DNA of 64,000 bases from Arthrobacter sp. H-02-3. Its GTDB lineage: Bacteria > Actinomycetota > Actinomycetes > Actinomycetales > Micrococcaceae. Within the stretch, counting starts at the first letter, position 1. Every line of letters starts with the position of its first letter. The translations under genes and the position numbers were made by a program. Positions 40,601 through 50,652 of this stretch are shown here, in pieces. The notes beneath the pieces are model-generated. The model was not told where the DNA came from. It saw only the letters and a list, made by a program, of their open reading frames with translations, and ran no database searches. The DNA is taken from positions 124,001 through 188,000 of the forward strand of contig NZ_PYUI01000004.1 of the NCBI RefSeq assembly GCF_003097355.1, in the 5' to 3' direction.

Positions 40601-42108
40601 GGCCTGCCCCCTGCGCCGCGGCGGACGTCGGCGGCAGTGGCCATGGCCGGGTCTGTCTGGTCGAAGGCCGCCCATGCGTCGGGCAACGATGTCCGGGCCG
40701 ATACCGCGACGGCCCGCCATCCGCCCAGCCGCAGTGCCTCCAGTGCCCCGGACACTTCGCCGGAGTCGTCGGACTGGTCCGTGACCAGCAGCGCGAAGGC
40801 GTTCGCGCCGAACGCTGCCGCCGGGGACAGCGCCCGGGCCTCGGCAGGCGTCAGGCTGCCCAGAACGGCCAGGATCGGACCCCGTAGCCGGTGGGCGGAG
40901 AGCTTGTCCAACAGGGCGTCACCGAAGGCCTGTGGCACGGACCCTGAGGGTTCCCCGGTGCGGGCTGCCTCCTGCCCGGGGATGCCGCCGGGCAGCGGGC
41001 GGGGGCCGTGGGCGCGGTTGCGGTGCAGGTGGGTGTGGTGCGGGCCGGAGAGTTGGATGGCGGCCAGGCTTTCCGCGATGGACTGCAGTCCGGATGCTCC
41101 CGTGTACTCTTCGGCCTCGGGATCGGGAGCGGACGGCGACTGCCGGAAGGCGGGAGCGCCCGCGCTGTCCAGGAACCGCAGGGAGTAGTTGCGGTCGGCG
41201 AGGTGCGCGCCGATCGACATTGCCGCTGTGACGGCCCATTCGAAGGCATCGCAGGTCAGCAGCTCATGGCTGGACCCGTCCCCGCCTCCGGGGTGCCCGG
41301 AGTGGGAGCGGCCGGCCGCAGAAAAGCCGCCGTGACCCAATACTCCGTGCGGGTAGGCCGAGAGGCGCTGGTCCAGGATGATGGTCGCCTCGGGGGTCGT
41401 GACGGATTCCTCCTGCCGCACCATGAGGGCCCCGTGGCGGGCGGTCGCGGCCCAGTGCACCCGGCGCATCGGATCCCCGTGACGGTATTCGCGGGTCATG
41501 ACGTCGTCGTCGCTCGGATTGGCCCGGACCCGGGTGGCCGTAACGCCGTCGTGTCCGCGGGCACCGGCGAGCCCCGTCGCGGGAAGCTCGACCGCGGCGG
41601 GCGTCACGGTGAGGAGGTCGCCGTCGTCGATTGCGTGGCGGTGGACGGACAGGCCGAAGGGGTCGCTGAACTCTGCCGTGACGGGCCCGATCCGGAACTG
41701 GCCCCGCTTGGTCGAGCGAAGGTGGTATTCATAGCGGCTGGTGCCCCCGGCCGCCGTGCGGGCGGGGAAGTGGAAGACGGGGGACTCGCCGAACCGGGCC
41801 GGCAGGTGTTCCTCCATGATCGCGTGGCCCGCTCCCGGCCCGCTCCGTGCCACGGCCAGACGCACCGTGGCGCGCGCGGACGTCTCGACCGGCGACGGAC
41901 TGAACTCGCGGTAGACGCGAAACCTCGGCTTCAACACTCGGGTTCCGGCCAGCGACAGGAGCGGCAGGATCAGCAGCAGCACGGCCAGGGCCAGCAAATC
42001 CCGGCGCCCCATGATCTGCGCGGCCAGCAGGAAGATCGCACCCGCGCCGAGCAGTCCCCAGCCGCGGGTGCTGAAGATATGTCCCGGGAACCGATCCCTC
42101 CACGCCAC
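40597..42108 (-). CDS. DUF58 domain-containing protein
   Basis: 503 residues. Two N-terminal membrane helices (WGLLGAGAIFLLAAQIMG, ALAVLLLILPLLSLAG) precede a domain with the DUF58 signature VRANPSDDDVMTREYRHGDPMRRVHWAATARHGALMVRQEE and a von Willebrand-like C-terminus. It is a standard partner of MoxR ATPases, probably assembling or activating a membrane protein complex. The start is GTG at 42108, 14 bp after the moxR stop. Confidence 0.92.
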   Translation of the reverse strand: MAWRDRFPGHIFSTRGWGLLGAGAIFLLAAQIMGRRDLLALAVLLLILPLLSLAGTRVLKPRFRVYREFSPSPVETSARATVRLAVARSGPGAGHAIMEEHLPARFGESPVFHFPARTAAGGTSRYEYHLRSTKRGQFRIGPVTAEFSDPFGLSVHRHAIDDGDLLTVTPAAVELPATGLAGARGHDGVTATRVRANPSDDDVMTREYRHGDPMRRVHWAATARHGALMVRQEESVTTPEATIILDQRLSAYPHGVLGHGGFSAAGRSHSGHPGGGDGSSHELLTCDAFEWAVTAAMSIGAHLADRNYSLRFLDSAGAPAFRQSPSAPDPEAEEYTGASGLQSIAESLAAIQLSGPHHTHLHRNRAHGPRPLPGGIPGQEAARTGEPSGSVPQAFGDALLDKLSAHRLRGPILAVLGSLTPAEARALSPAAAFGANAFALLVTDQSDDSGEVSGALEALRLGGWRAVAVSARTSLPDAWAAFDQTDPAMATAADVRRGAGGRP

Positions 42109-42122
42109 GGCGGAACCGTTGC

Positions 42123-43295
42123 CTAGCGCGGATTCGGCTGTTGGGGCGGCGGCGCGGCTGCCATGGCCGAGGCCTTGTTCCGGCCGGGGCGTCCGGTGCC
42201 GGTGGCTGCGGCCGTCACCTCCGGGGTGACGGGGATTTTGCCGATGATGGCACGGATGACGCTTTGCGGCGTCTCGCCCGTGCTGGCGGCCTTGCGGTCG
42301 AGGATGATCCGGTGGGCGAGCACGGCCTCGGCGACGCTGATGATGTCGTCCGGCAGGACGAAGTCCCGGCCATCGAGTGCGGCCGTGGCCTTTGCCGCGC
42401 GCAGGAGCTGCAGCATGGAGCGGGGGCTGGCGCCGAGCCGGAGCAGACCGCTTTCACGCGTGGCCCGTCCCAGGGCCACTGTGTACTCCTTGATGGGCCG
42501 GGACACGTAGACCTGCTGCACGGTGGCAATCATGGCGGCCACTTCCGCGGCGGTGACCACCGCCGTCACGCGGGCCAGCGGGGAGGACGCCTGATGGGTT
42601 TCCAGCATCTCCATCTCGGACTCCCGGTCCGGGTAGCCCATCGAGATCCGGGCCATGAATCGGTCCCGCTGCGCTTCGGGAAGCGGGTAGGTGCCCTCCA
42701 TCTCGATGGGGTTCTGCGTCGCCACCACCATGAATGGCTCATCCAGCCGGTAGGACGTGCCGTCCACCGTGACCTGGTGCTCCTCCATGCACTCCAGCAG
42801 GGCGGACTGGGTTTTGGCGGAGGCGCGGTTGATTTCGTCCCCGATCACGATGTTCGCGAACACGGCGCCGTGCCGGAATTCGAAGGACCGGGTCGCCTGG
42901 TTGTAGATGGATACGCCCGTGACGTCGGACGGAAGCAGGTCCGGAGTGAACTGGATACGGCTGACGGAACAGTCGATGCTGCGGGCCAGGGTCTTGGCCA
43001 GCAGGGTCTTGCCGACCCCCGGGACGTCTTCCAGGAGCAGGTGGCCCTGGGCCAGGAGCACCGTGAGCGCCAGCTTTGCCGCTTCGGCCTTGCCGTCGAT
43101 AACCGTATTGATGGCAGCGAGGATCCGGGTGCTGGCGGAGTGGAAGTCGCCGGCATCCATGGCTGCCGGCACCTGCGGGGAGGAGCGGTGTCCGGCCGGC
43201 GCTGCGTCAACGGCGTCGGCATCCACGGCGGGGCGGCCCGGGAAGCTCCGTCCTTCGGGGAGAGCGTCGTCTAGGGAAGTGCGGTGGTAATCCAT
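42123..43295 (-). CDS. MoxR family AAA+ ATPase
   Basis: 390 residues. Walker A is LLEDVPGVGKTLLAKTLAR and the Walker B region is IVIGDEINRASAKTQSALLECMEEHQVTVDG, followed by sensor 1 (MVVATQNPIEMEGTYPLPEAQRDRF). MoxR proteins act as chaperones for their neighbours. The N-terminal 45 residues are not conserved. It is first in the moxR-DUF58-transglutaminase operon. The 177-bp gap to the divergent tatD holds both promoters. Confidence 0.94.
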   Translation of the reverse strand: MDYHRTSLDDALPEGRSFPGRPAVDADAVDAAPAGHRSSPQVPAAMDAGDFHSASTRILAAINTVIDGKAEAAKLALTVLLAQGHLLLEDVPGVGKTLLAKTLARSIDCSVSRIQFTPDLLPSDVTGVSIYNQATRSFEFRHGAVFANIVIGDEINRASAKTQSALLECMEEHQVTVDGTSYRLDEPFMVVATQNPIEMEGTYPLPEAQRDRFMARISMGYPDRESEMEMLETHQASSPLARVTAVVTAAEVAAMIATVQQVYVSRPIKEYTVALGRATRESGLLRLGASPRSMLQLLRAAKATAALDGRDFVLPDDIISVAEAVLAHRIILDRKAASTGETPQSVIRAIIGKIPVTPEVTAAATGTGRPGRNKASAMAAAPPPQQPNPR

Positions 43296-43472
43296 CGGCA
43301 GCCTTTCAGCCCTGGTGGGTCCCGGAACGGACCGGCAACGGCCGCCGGGCCCCGCATTGGGGTTCGCCTGTTTCCTTACGGTGAAATAACAGAGTACTTA
43401 CAGACTACTAACACAACTGCCGGGCCTGACAGAGAGTTCCGGGTAATTCCGGGCGCCCGTTAGGGTGGAAGA

Positions 43473-44360
43473 ATGCTCAATCCCCTCACCCCCGTCCCGT
43501 TCCGGTCGCCCGGAAATGACGGCACCGGACGCAGCGGCTATCCGCCGGCACCGGAACCGCTGCCCGTCCCGGTCATGGACAACCACACCCATCTGGACTT
43601 TCCCGACGCGGAGCTGTCCGTGAGCATCACGGACGCCCTCGACGCCGCGGCTGCCGTGGGCGTCCAAGGGGCGGTGCAGGTGGGGTGCGACCTCGAATCG
43701 TCACGGTTCACAGTCAAAGCCGTCGAACTCGATGCGCGGCTCCTGGGCGCAGTCGCGCTCCACCCCAACGATGCCCCCGACTACGCCCGCCGCGGCGAAC
43801 TGGACAGCGCACTGGCCGAAATCGAGGCCCTGGCCGCCCACCCGCGGGTCCGGGCGATTGGTGAGACAGGGCTGGACTTCTTCCGGACCGAGGGGGAGGG
43901 CCTGGCCCACCAGCGCTATTCGTTCCGCCGCCACATCGACATCGCCAAACGGCTCGGACTGACGCTGCAGATCCACGACCGCGACGCCCACGACGACGTC
44001 GTCCAGGTGCTGCGCGAAGAAGGAGCGCCGGAGCGTGTGGTGTTCCATTGTTTCTCCGGCGACGAGGAGCTCGCCAGGACGTGCAACGCGGAGGGCTGGT
44101 ACATGTCCTTTGCCGGGACCGTGACCTTCAAAAACGCGTCCAACCTGCGGGCCGCCCTGGCCATCGCGGAGCCGACCCGGATCCTGGTCGAGACGGACGC
44201 GCCGTTCCTCACGCCGCACCCGCACCGCGGGCGCCCGAATGCGAGTTACATGGTTCCGTACACGGTTCGGGCGATGGCCGATGTGACTGGATCGGAGCTT
44301 TCCGGACTGTGCGCGCAGATCGCCGAAAATTCCCTGCGGGCATACGGATCCTGGGCCTAA
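43473..44360 (+). CDS. TatD family metal-dependent hydrolase
   Basis: 295 residues. The metal ligands of the TatD deoxyribonuclease/amidohydrolase family are visible: DNHTHLDF, GETGLDFFR, IHDRDAHDD, HCFSGDEE and ETDAPFLTPHPHRGRPN. TatD proteins have 3'-5' exonuclease or D-aminoacyl-tRNA deacylase-like activities; which applies is unknown. The N-terminal 30 residues are an extension. It is first in the tatD-rpfB-rsmA-ispE order known from Mycobacterium (Rv1008-Rv1011). Confidence 0.92.
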   Translation: MLNPLTPVPFRSPGNDGTGRSGYPPAPEPLPVPVMDNHTHLDFPDAELSVSITDALDAAAAVGVQGAVQVGCDLESSRFTVKAVELDARLLGAVALHPNDAPDYARRGELDSALAEIEALAAHPRVRAIGETGLDFFRTEGEGLAHQRYSFRRHIDIAKRLGLTLQIHDRDAHDDVVQVLREEGAPERVVFHCFSGDEELARTCNAEGWYMSFAGTVTFKNASNLRAALAIAEPTRILVETDAPFLTPHPHRGRPNASYMVPYTVRAMADVTGSELSGLCAQIAENSLRAYGSWA

Positions 44361-44566
44361 AACGGTCACTTTCGGCCTCCGCCGAAGCATACCCGGTATG
44401 CACAAATTCTTGGCTGCTTTATAACGCTACGGTTACAGTGGTCAACTATTAGCCGGGGTCGGGGAAGGCCTACGGATAATTTCACTGAAGCAGGGCGTGC
44501 ATCGTGGCAAACAAACCACATGTGCGCTCTCGTTTTGGGTGAGGCAGTGCACGCATCTTCCGTGAC

Positions 44567-44587
44567 GCTCCGGACCCTGTCCGGAGC
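44567..44587 (+). promoter_or_regulatory. Hairpin in the rpfB leader
   Basis: Perfect 9-bp stem GCTCCGGAC/GTCCGGAGC (44567-44575 with 44579-44587), 3-nt loop, without a T-tract. It lies in the 250-304-nt gap after tatD, a region that in several actinobacteria carries RNA control of rpf genes. It may be an expression platform or a simple structure. Confidence 0.4.
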
Positions 44588-44664
44588 CGCCCCTGGCGCG
44601 CTCACGGCGGGTGGTCGCGTGCATTTATCCCCGTGCCCGGAAGGTCCAAGAGATTCGGGCAATC

Positions 44665-45810
44665 GTGGTCAAGTTCTTCACATCGGACGGCAAGATCAGC
44701 TTCGTCAAAGTTGGCTCACAGCTCGTAGTGCTGGTGGCACTGGTGCTGGGCCTCGTGGCCTTCGTCGGCAACAACAAGACGATCACACTCAACGTGGACG
44801 GCAAGGTTAGCTCCGTCCAGACCTTCGGCGGAACCGTCGCAGAGGTCGTCAAGGGTGCCAAGGTTGAACTGCAGCCAGCCGACCGGGTGTCGCCTTCGGC
44901 GGACTCCCACGTGCAGGACGGATCAGTCATCAACGTCAACCTCGCCAAGGCCGTTAAGGTCAGCCTCGACGGCGCCGAACGGACCATCAACACCACATCG
45001 CCCACCGTCGAGGGGCTCGTGACCGAACTCGGCGTGGCCAGCGCCTCCCAGGTGTCTGTGCCCAAGGACGCCCAGCTGGCCGTCTCCGGTTCCTTCGTTT
45101 CGATCTCGACGCCGAAGACCGTGAGCATCGTCGCGGACGGCAAGGCGGCCAAGACCACCACGACGGAGGCCACCGTGGCCAAGGTGCTCGAGGACGCCGG
45201 GCTGTCGCTCGGAGCCAGCGACCGCGTCTCCCAGCCCGGGAACGCGCCGGTGGTCAACGACATGGTCATCAAGGTCTCCCGCGTCGATGTCAGCAAGACG
45301 GCCAACACCACCGAGCCTGTCGCATTCGAAACGCTCACCACCGAAAGCGCCGACATGTTCAAGGGTGAGAAGACCGTCACCCAGGCCGGCGTCGCCGGTA
45401 CCACCACCAAGAGCTTCAAGCTGGTCCTCGTAGACGGCCGCGAAGCCGCCCGGACCCTGGTCTCCGAGACCGTGAGTGCTCAGCCGGTCACCGAGAAGGT
45501 CACTGTGGGCACCAAGGAAAAGCCCCAGCCCGCAGCCAACACCGGTGCCGGCGCGCCCGCGATGATGAACCAGGGCATGTGGGACAAGATCGCGCAGTGC
45601 GAGTCCGGCGGCAACTGGTCCATCAACACCGGCAACGGCTACTACGGCGGCCTGCAGTTCGACGTCCGAACCTGGCTCGGCGCCGGCGGCGGCGCCTACG
45701 CCCCCAACGCCGCTGCGGCCACCAAGGCCCAGCAGATCGACATTGCCAACCGCGTCTACGCGCAGCGCGGCCTTGGCCCCTGGGGCTGCGGCTGGGCCGC
45801 CTCCAGCTAA
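44665..45810 (+). CDS. rpfB: Resuscitation-promoting factor RpfB
   Basis: About 381 residues. A short N-terminus and one membrane anchor ([18 protein letters not shown]) lead into three DUF348 repeats (each with TVAEVV- or TVEGLV-type helices), a G5 domain ([20 protein letters not shown]) and the C-terminal Rpf transglycosylase domain: [19 protein letters not shown] with the catalytic Glu, and GLQFDVRTW. It cleaves peptidoglycan to revive dormant cells. The start is uncertain: GTG 44665, or GTG 44611 adding 18 residues. Same neighbours as in M. tuberculosis. Confidence 0.95.
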   Translation: MVKFFTSDGKISFVKVGSQLVVLVALVLGLVAFVGNNKTITLNVDGKVSSVQTFGGTVAEVVKGAKVELQPADRVSPSADSHVQDGSVINVNLAKAVKVSLDGAERTINTTSPTVEGLVTELGVASASQVSVPKDAQLAVSGSFVSISTPKTVSIVADGKAAKTTTTEATVAKVLEDAGLSLGASDRVSQPGNAPVVNDMVIKVSRVDVSKTANTTEPVAFETLTTESADMFKGEKTVTQAGVAGTTTKSFKLVLVDGREAARTLVSETVSAQPVTEKVTVGTKEKPQPAANTGAGAPAMMNQGMWDKIAQCESGGNWSINTGNGYYGGLQFDVRTWLGAGGGAYAPNAAAATKAQQIDIANRVYAQRGLGPWGCGWAASS

Positions 45811-45914
45811 GACGCCAAAAGCTGGCCTTCCCTGCCAGCACGCCCAGCCGGCTCGTGACTGCCGGCTGATGACCGCCCGATCCCGCGGCGGCTGACCACG
45901 GCCGCGGTGAGACG

Positions 45915-45952
45915 CACAGGCCGGGTCCGGATCCCTCCGGGCCCGGCCTGTG
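45915..45952 (+). terminator. rpfB terminator
   Basis: 17-bp stem with one G-U pair (45915-45931 with 45936-45952), 4-nt loop, 104 bp after the rpfB stop. Confidence 0.75.
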
Positions 45953-45981
45953 GCGTGCCGGCGCCGGGATAGGATACCTAG

Positions 45982-46881
45982 GTGACTGAACCGAGCCCCT
46001 CCGCCCCCGAAAGCCTGCCGTCAGCGGCGCCCGCACCGCTGATGGGCGCCTCCGATATCCGCCGGCTGGCTGAGGAAATCGGCGTGCGGCCCACGAAGAC
46101 CCTGGGCCAGAACTTCGTCATCGACGGCAACACCATCCGGCGCATCGTGGCCGCCGCGGACATCCGGGCCGATGAGACGGTCCTCGAAGTGGGTCCCGGT
46201 CTCGGGTCGCTGACCCTGGGCCTGCTGGACGCCGCCCGGACCGTGGTCGCCGTCGAAATCGATCCGGTCCTGGCCGGGCGGCTGCCGGCCACCGTGAACC
46301 AGTGGCGGCCGAACGCCGTCGGAAATTTCCACCTCGTCCTGGCTGATGCCATGAGGGTCACGGAACTGCCCGCGGAACCGACCGCGCTCGTGGCGAATCT
46401 TCCCTACAACGTCGCCGTTCCCGTGGTCCTGCACCTCCTGCAGCACTTCCCGAGCCTGCAGCACGGCCTCGTCATGGTCCAGGACGAGGTCGCCGACCGC
46501 CTTGCGGCGGGGCCCGGTTCCAAAACTTACGGCGTACCCTCGGTCAAGGCCGCCTGGTACAGCAGCATGCGCAAGGCCGGCGTGATCGGCATGAACGTCT
46601 TCTGGCCCGCCCCCAAGATCCATTCCGGGCTGGTTGCTTTCACGCGCCGCGAACCCCCTGTCACGACTGCCACGAGGGAACAGGTCTTCGCCGTGATCGA
46701 CGCCGCCTTCGCGCAGCGGCGCAAGACGCTCCGAGCGGCACTGGCCGGCTGGGCCGGCAGCGCCGCCGAGGCCGAACGCTGCCTGCGGGCCGCCGGCGTC
46801 GACCCCTCCGCCCGCGGTGAAGTGATCGATATTGCGGCGTTCGCGAGGATCGCCGAAGCCCACGCGCAGCCGGAGTCCTGA
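45982..46881 (+). CDS. rsmA: 16S rRNA (adenine(1518)-N6/adenine(1519)-N6)-dimethyltransferase
   Basis: 299 residues. KsgA/RsmA methylates two adjacent adenines near the 3' end of 16S rRNA; its loss causes kasugamycin resistance. [35 protein letters not shown] (SAM site) and [15 protein letters not shown] (catalytic NLPY) are diagnostic. The start is GTG at 45982, 30 bp after the rpfB terminator. ispE follows after 102 bp. Confidence 0.96.
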   Translation: MTEPSPSAPESLPSAAPAPLMGASDIRRLAEEIGVRPTKTLGQNFVIDGNTIRRIVAAADIRADETVLEVGPGLGSLTLGLLDAARTVVAVEIDPVLAGRLPATVNQWRPNAVGNFHLVLADAMRVTELPAEPTALVANLPYNVAVPVVLHLLQHFPSLQHGLVMVQDEVADRLAAGPGSKTYGVPSVKAAWYSSMRKAGVIGMNVFWPAPKIHSGLVAFTRREPPVTTATREQVFAVIDAAFAQRRKTLRAALAGWAGSAAEAERCLRAAGVDPSARGEVIDIAAFARIAEAHAQPES

Positions 46882-46983
46882 GTTCCCGCTGAGTTCCTTT
46901 GGAGTCCTTTGTGAGTCGCTTGTGAGTCTCAGGGGAGCCGTCCCGTGCTTGGAGCCGGGGCCGGGATGCCATAGCGTGGAGCC

Positions 46984-47946
46984 ATGAACGCAGTGAGAGG
47001 GCGCTTTGCCGCGAGGACTGTCCGGGTCAAGGCTCCAGGCAAGGTCAATGTCTCACTGGACGTCGGACCCCTGCGGCCGGACGGCTACCACTCGGTGGCC
47101 AGCGTCTACCTGGCCGTTTCGCTCTACGAGGAAGTGGCCGCCACCAGCACCGATACCGGCGGGATCACCGTCAGCATAAGCGACGCCAGCACCCTGGACC
47201 TGGATGGCGTGGACATCCCGCTGGATCACCGCAACCTGGCTTACAAGGCGGCAGCGATCATGGCCGATGTCTCCGAGCACGCCACCGGGGTCCACCTGGA
47301 GATCACCAAACGCGTGCCCGTGGCCGGCGGCATGGGCGGCGGGTCCGCCGACGCCGCGGCCACGCTGCTGGCCTGCGACGCGTTGTGGAACAGCGGGCTG
47401 TCCCGCGATGAGCTGGCCCACCTGGCCGCCGAACTCGGCGCCGACGTCCCGTTCTCGCTCCTGGGCGGCACCGCCGTCGGGTTGGGACTGGGCGACGACC
47501 TCTCACCGGCCCTCGTCAAGGCCCAGACCGACTGGGTCCTGGTCGCGGCCGACTTCGGCCTGTCCACCCCGGAGGTCTACCGGACCCTGGACCGGCTGCG
47601 CTCGGCGGAGGGCGTCACGGTGGAGGAGCCGGTCGCCGTCGACCCCGGCGTCCTCACAGCCCTGCGCAGCGGCGACGCCGACGCCCTGAGCCGCGTCCTG
47701 GTCAACGATCTCCAGCGCGCCTCGATCGAACTGGCTCCGGGCCTGCGCGACACATTGGGGCGGGGCGAAGCATGCGGCGCGATCGCGGGAATCGTCTCGG
47801 GCTCCGGACCCACCGTCGCCTTTCTCGCGCACAGCCCCGCCGCCGCGGCCGGGCTCGCCGAGGACCTGCGCCACCATGGCCTGGATGCGATGGCGGTCCA
47901 CGGCCCGGTGCACGGCGCCCGCATCATCTCCGATACGCTCCTTTAG
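46984..47946 (+). CDS. ispE: 4-(cytidine 5'-diphospho)-2-C-methyl-D-erythritol kinase
   Basis: 320 residues, a GHMP kinase of the non-mevalonate isoprenoid pathway. VKAPGKVNVSLDVGPLRPDGYH at the N-terminus and the ATP loop KRVPVAGGMGGGSADAAATL match IspE. It phosphorylates CDP-methylerythritol in the cytosol. It is essential in bacteria using this route. The ATG start is at 46984. Order rsmA-ispE-ABC-F is conserved in actinobacteria. Confidence 0.95.
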   Translation: MNAVRGRFAARTVRVKAPGKVNVSLDVGPLRPDGYHSVASVYLAVSLYEEVAATSTDTGGITVSISDASTLDLDGVDIPLDHRNLAYKAAAIMADVSEHATGVHLEITKRVPVAGGMGGGSADAAATLLACDALWNSGLSRDELAHLAAELGADVPFSLLGGTAVGLGLGDDLSPALVKAQTDWVLVAADFGLSTPEVYRTLDRLRSAEGVTVEEPVAVDPGVLTALRSGDADALSRVLVNDLQRASIELAPGLRDTLGRGEACGAIAGIVSGSGPTVAFLAHSPAAAAGLAEDLRHHGLDAMAVHGPVHGARIISDTLL

Positions 47947-48018
47947 GAGCTTTTGACGCACGGCATCTCTTGACTTCACCGCAACACTTCACCGATACAC
48001 CTAAGAAAGCAGTTCCCA

Positions 48019-49866
48019 GTGGCACACCTGCTCGGCGGCGAGAACCTCACGGTCTCGTATGCAACCCGCACCGTCCTCGACGGCGTAACCCTAGGCCTGG
48101 AAGAGGGCGACCGGATCGGCATGGTGGGCCGCAACGGCGACGGCAAGTCGACGCTCATGCGCCTGCTGGCCATGCGCGCCACCCCGGATTCGGGCCGGGT
48201 GACCAAGCGCAGTGAAGTCAATATCGGCTACCTCGACCAAAGTGACGTCCTCGACGGCGACCTCACCGTCGGTGCGGCAATTGTCGGCGACAAGGCCGAC
48301 TACGAATGGGCCCGTAATCCGCAGATCCGCGAGGTGATGGGCGGACTCGTTTCCGACGTCGACTGGCACGCCAACGTGCATGCTCTCTCCGGCGGGCAGA
48401 AGCGGCGGGTGGCCCTGGCCAAGCTGCTGATCGAGGACCACGACGTCATCATGCTCGACGAGCCCACCAACCATCTCGACGTCGAAGGGGTCGCCTGGTT
48501 GTCCCGGCACCTGAAGACCCGCTGGCGGCCCAACCAGGGCGCCTTCCTCGTGGTCACCCACGACCGCTGGTTCCTCGACGAAGTGTGCAACAAGACCTGG
48601 GAAATCCACGACGGCATCATGGATCCGTTCGAGGGCGGCTACGCCGCGTACGTCCTGGCCCGGGCCGAACGCGACCGCTCCGCCTCCGTGATGGAAGGCA
48701 AACGCCAGCAGCTGGTCAAGAAGGAACTCGCCTGGCTGCGCCGCGGCGCCCCGGCCCGCACCGCCAAGCCCAAGTTCCGGATCGAGGCCGCCAACGCCCT
48801 GATCGCCGACGTCCCCGAACCGCGTGACTCGATGGCGCTGAGCAAGATGGCCACCGCCCGGCTCGGCAAGGACGTCCTGGACCTGGAAAACGTGTCTCTC
48901 GACTTCCTCGGCGGCGAACCCGGGCAGAAGCTCTTCGACAACATCACCCTGCGCCTCGCTCCCGGCGAGCGGCTGGGCCTGGTGGGCGTCAACGGCGCCG
49001 GCAAAACCACACTGCTTAAACTGCTCAATGGCGAAATTCAGCCCACCTCGGGCAAGGTCAAGCGCGGCAAGACCGTGGTCACCGCCGTCCTGACCCAGGA
49101 GGTCAAGGAGCTCGACGACGTCGCCGACCTGCGCGTCATCGAAGTGATCGAGCGGGAGAAGCGCTCCTTCAACGTCGGCGGCAAGGAGTTCACCGCCGGC
49201 CAGCTCGTCGAGCAGCTCGGTTTCACGAACCAGAAGCAGTGGACCCCGGTCAAGGACCTCTCCGGTGGCGAACGCCGGCGTCTGCAGCTCCTCCGGCTCC
49301 TCGTGGGCGAACCCAATGTGCTCATGCTTGACGAACCCACCAACGACCTCGACACCGACACCCTGGCCGCCGTCGAAGACGTCCTGGACGGCTGGCCCGG
49401 CACCCTTGTGGTGGTCAGCCACGACCGCTACCTGCTCGAACGCGTCACGGACCACCAGATGGCGCTCCTGGGCGACGGCAAGATCCGCGCCCTGCCGCGG
49501 GGCGTGGACCAGTACCTCGAGCTGCGCGAGTCGGCGCTGGCCGGCTCCACCATCACCGGCGGCGGAAACCCCGTCACGGCGGCCGGCGGGGGCTCCGGTG
49601 CGGGCTCCGGCTCCGCGCCGGCTGCCGGTGGCGCCTCCGAAGCGGAGAAGCGCGATGCCCGCAAGGCCAAGAACCGGATCGACCGGCAGTTGGGCAAGCT
49701 CAAGCAGCAGGAAGACAAGATCCACGCCCAGATGACGGCCGGGGCCGGGGACGCCAGCAAGTTCGATGAGCTTGCCGAGCTCAACAAGAAACTCCAGGAG
49801 CTCGCCGGCGAACGCGAAGCCCTCGAACACGAATGGCTCGAAGCCCTCGAGGTGCTGGGGGAGTAG
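48019..49866 (+). CDS. ABC-F family ATP-binding protein (Uup-like)
   Basis: 615 residues, two ABC domains and no membrane helices, with the linker typical of ribosome-acting ABC-F proteins. Walker A motifs are GRNGDGKSTLMRLLA and GVNGAGKTTLLKLL. The signature motifs are LSGGQKRRVALAKLL and LSGGERRRLQLLRLL, and Walker B is DVIMLDEPTNHLDVEG. A C-terminal coiled coil (about 545-615) after a Gly-rich linker resembles Uup. The start is GTG. It ends the ispE cluster. Its 3' flank is the unusual repeat array. Confidence 0.93.
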   Translation: MAHLLGGENLTVSYATRTVLDGVTLGLEEGDRIGMVGRNGDGKSTLMRLLAMRATPDSGRVTKRSEVNIGYLDQSDVLDGDLTVGAAIVGDKADYEWARNPQIREVMGGLVSDVDWHANVHALSGGQKRRVALAKLLIEDHDVIMLDEPTNHLDVEGVAWLSRHLKTRWRPNQGAFLVVTHDRWFLDEVCNKTWEIHDGIMDPFEGGYAAYVLARAERDRSASVMEGKRQQLVKKELAWLRRGAPARTAKPKFRIEAANALIADVPEPRDSMALSKMATARLGKDVLDLENVSLDFLGGEPGQKLFDNITLRLAPGERLGLVGVNGAGKTTLLKLLNGEIQPTSGKVKRGKTVVTAVLTQEVKELDDVADLRVIEVIEREKRSFNVGGKEFTAGQLVEQLGFTNQKQWTPVKDLSGGERRRLQLLRLLVGEPNVLMLDEPTNDLDTDTLAAVEDVLDGWPGTLVVVSHDRYLLERVTDHQMALLGDGKIRALPRGVDQYLELRESALAGSTITGGGNPVTAAGGGSGAGSGSAPAAGGASEAEKRDARKAKNRIDRQLGKLKQQEDKIHAQMTAGAGDASKFDELAELNKKLQELAGEREALEHEWLEALEVLGE

Positions 49867-50227
49867 TTCCTGACGGCCCGGGGGACATGCCCAGTGTGTT
49901 GGTGCTCAGCGGGTTCCGGCACGGCTGGACATGTCCCTCGGGTCACGACAAACCCTGAGGACATGCCCCTTGGCGCAGGCCAGGGATGGACATGCTCTCC
50001 GGTGCGCTCAGAGCCCTCGGGACATGCCCCGTGGTCCAGGCCAAGGCTGGGCATGTTCTCTCGTGTGCTCGGAACTCTCAGGACATGCCCCTTGCTGTCG
50101 GCCAGGGCTGGGCATGTTCCCCGGTGTGCCATGAACTCTCAGGACATGCCCCTTGCTGTCGGCCAGGGCTGGGCATGTTCCCCGGTGTGCTCGGAACCCT
50201 CAGGACATGCCCCTTGGTTTCGGCAAG

Positions 50228-50288
50228 GAATGGACATATTGGCCTCATGTCCACTCCTCGGGGCCGGCGGAGGGCATGTCCCAAGGAG
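50228..50288. repeat. Cap module A of the array
   Basis: 61-bp module with an inverted repeat TGGACAT (50231-50237), 9-nt loop, ATGTCCA (50247-50253), then CTCCTCGGGGCC and a decamer at 50272. It is nearly the same as module B 318 bp downstream. Confidence 0.9.
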
Positions 50289-50545
50289 CATTCGACGGCA
50301 TCGGCGCATTTCCCGTGAAGTGCTCAGTTGCTTCGCAGCCAGCTTGAATTGGCCATATCGCTAAATCCTGGGCACGCGGCTGGATAGGTCCCTTGTGAGG
50401 GCCAAGTCCGGTGTGAAGGCCACGGCCGGACGTGTTCCCCGGTGCGCTCATGACAGTCACGACATGTCCCGCGGTGCAGGCCAAGGCTGGACATATTCCC
50501 CGGTGCGCGCACAACCGTCAGGACACGCCCCTTGCTGCAGGCCAG

Positions 50546-50606
50546 AAATGGACATCTTGGCCTCATGTCCACTCCTCGGGGCCGAGGGAGGGCATATCCA
50601 GTGGAG
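50546..50606. repeat. Cap module B of the array
   Basis: Near-copy of module A: TGGACAT (50549-50555), 9-nt loop, ATGTCCA (50565-50571), then CTCCTCGGGGCC and the decamer GGGCATATCC at 50590. Confidence 0.9.
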
Positions 50607-50652
50607 TGGTCGATGGCCTGCTACCAGCCGGGTGGGCAAGACCTTGGGTCCT

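Noticed and set aside
48091-49830. 579-codon minus-strand frame over the ABC-F gene
   Set aside because: Exact antisense of a recognised gene, no start signals, no domain.
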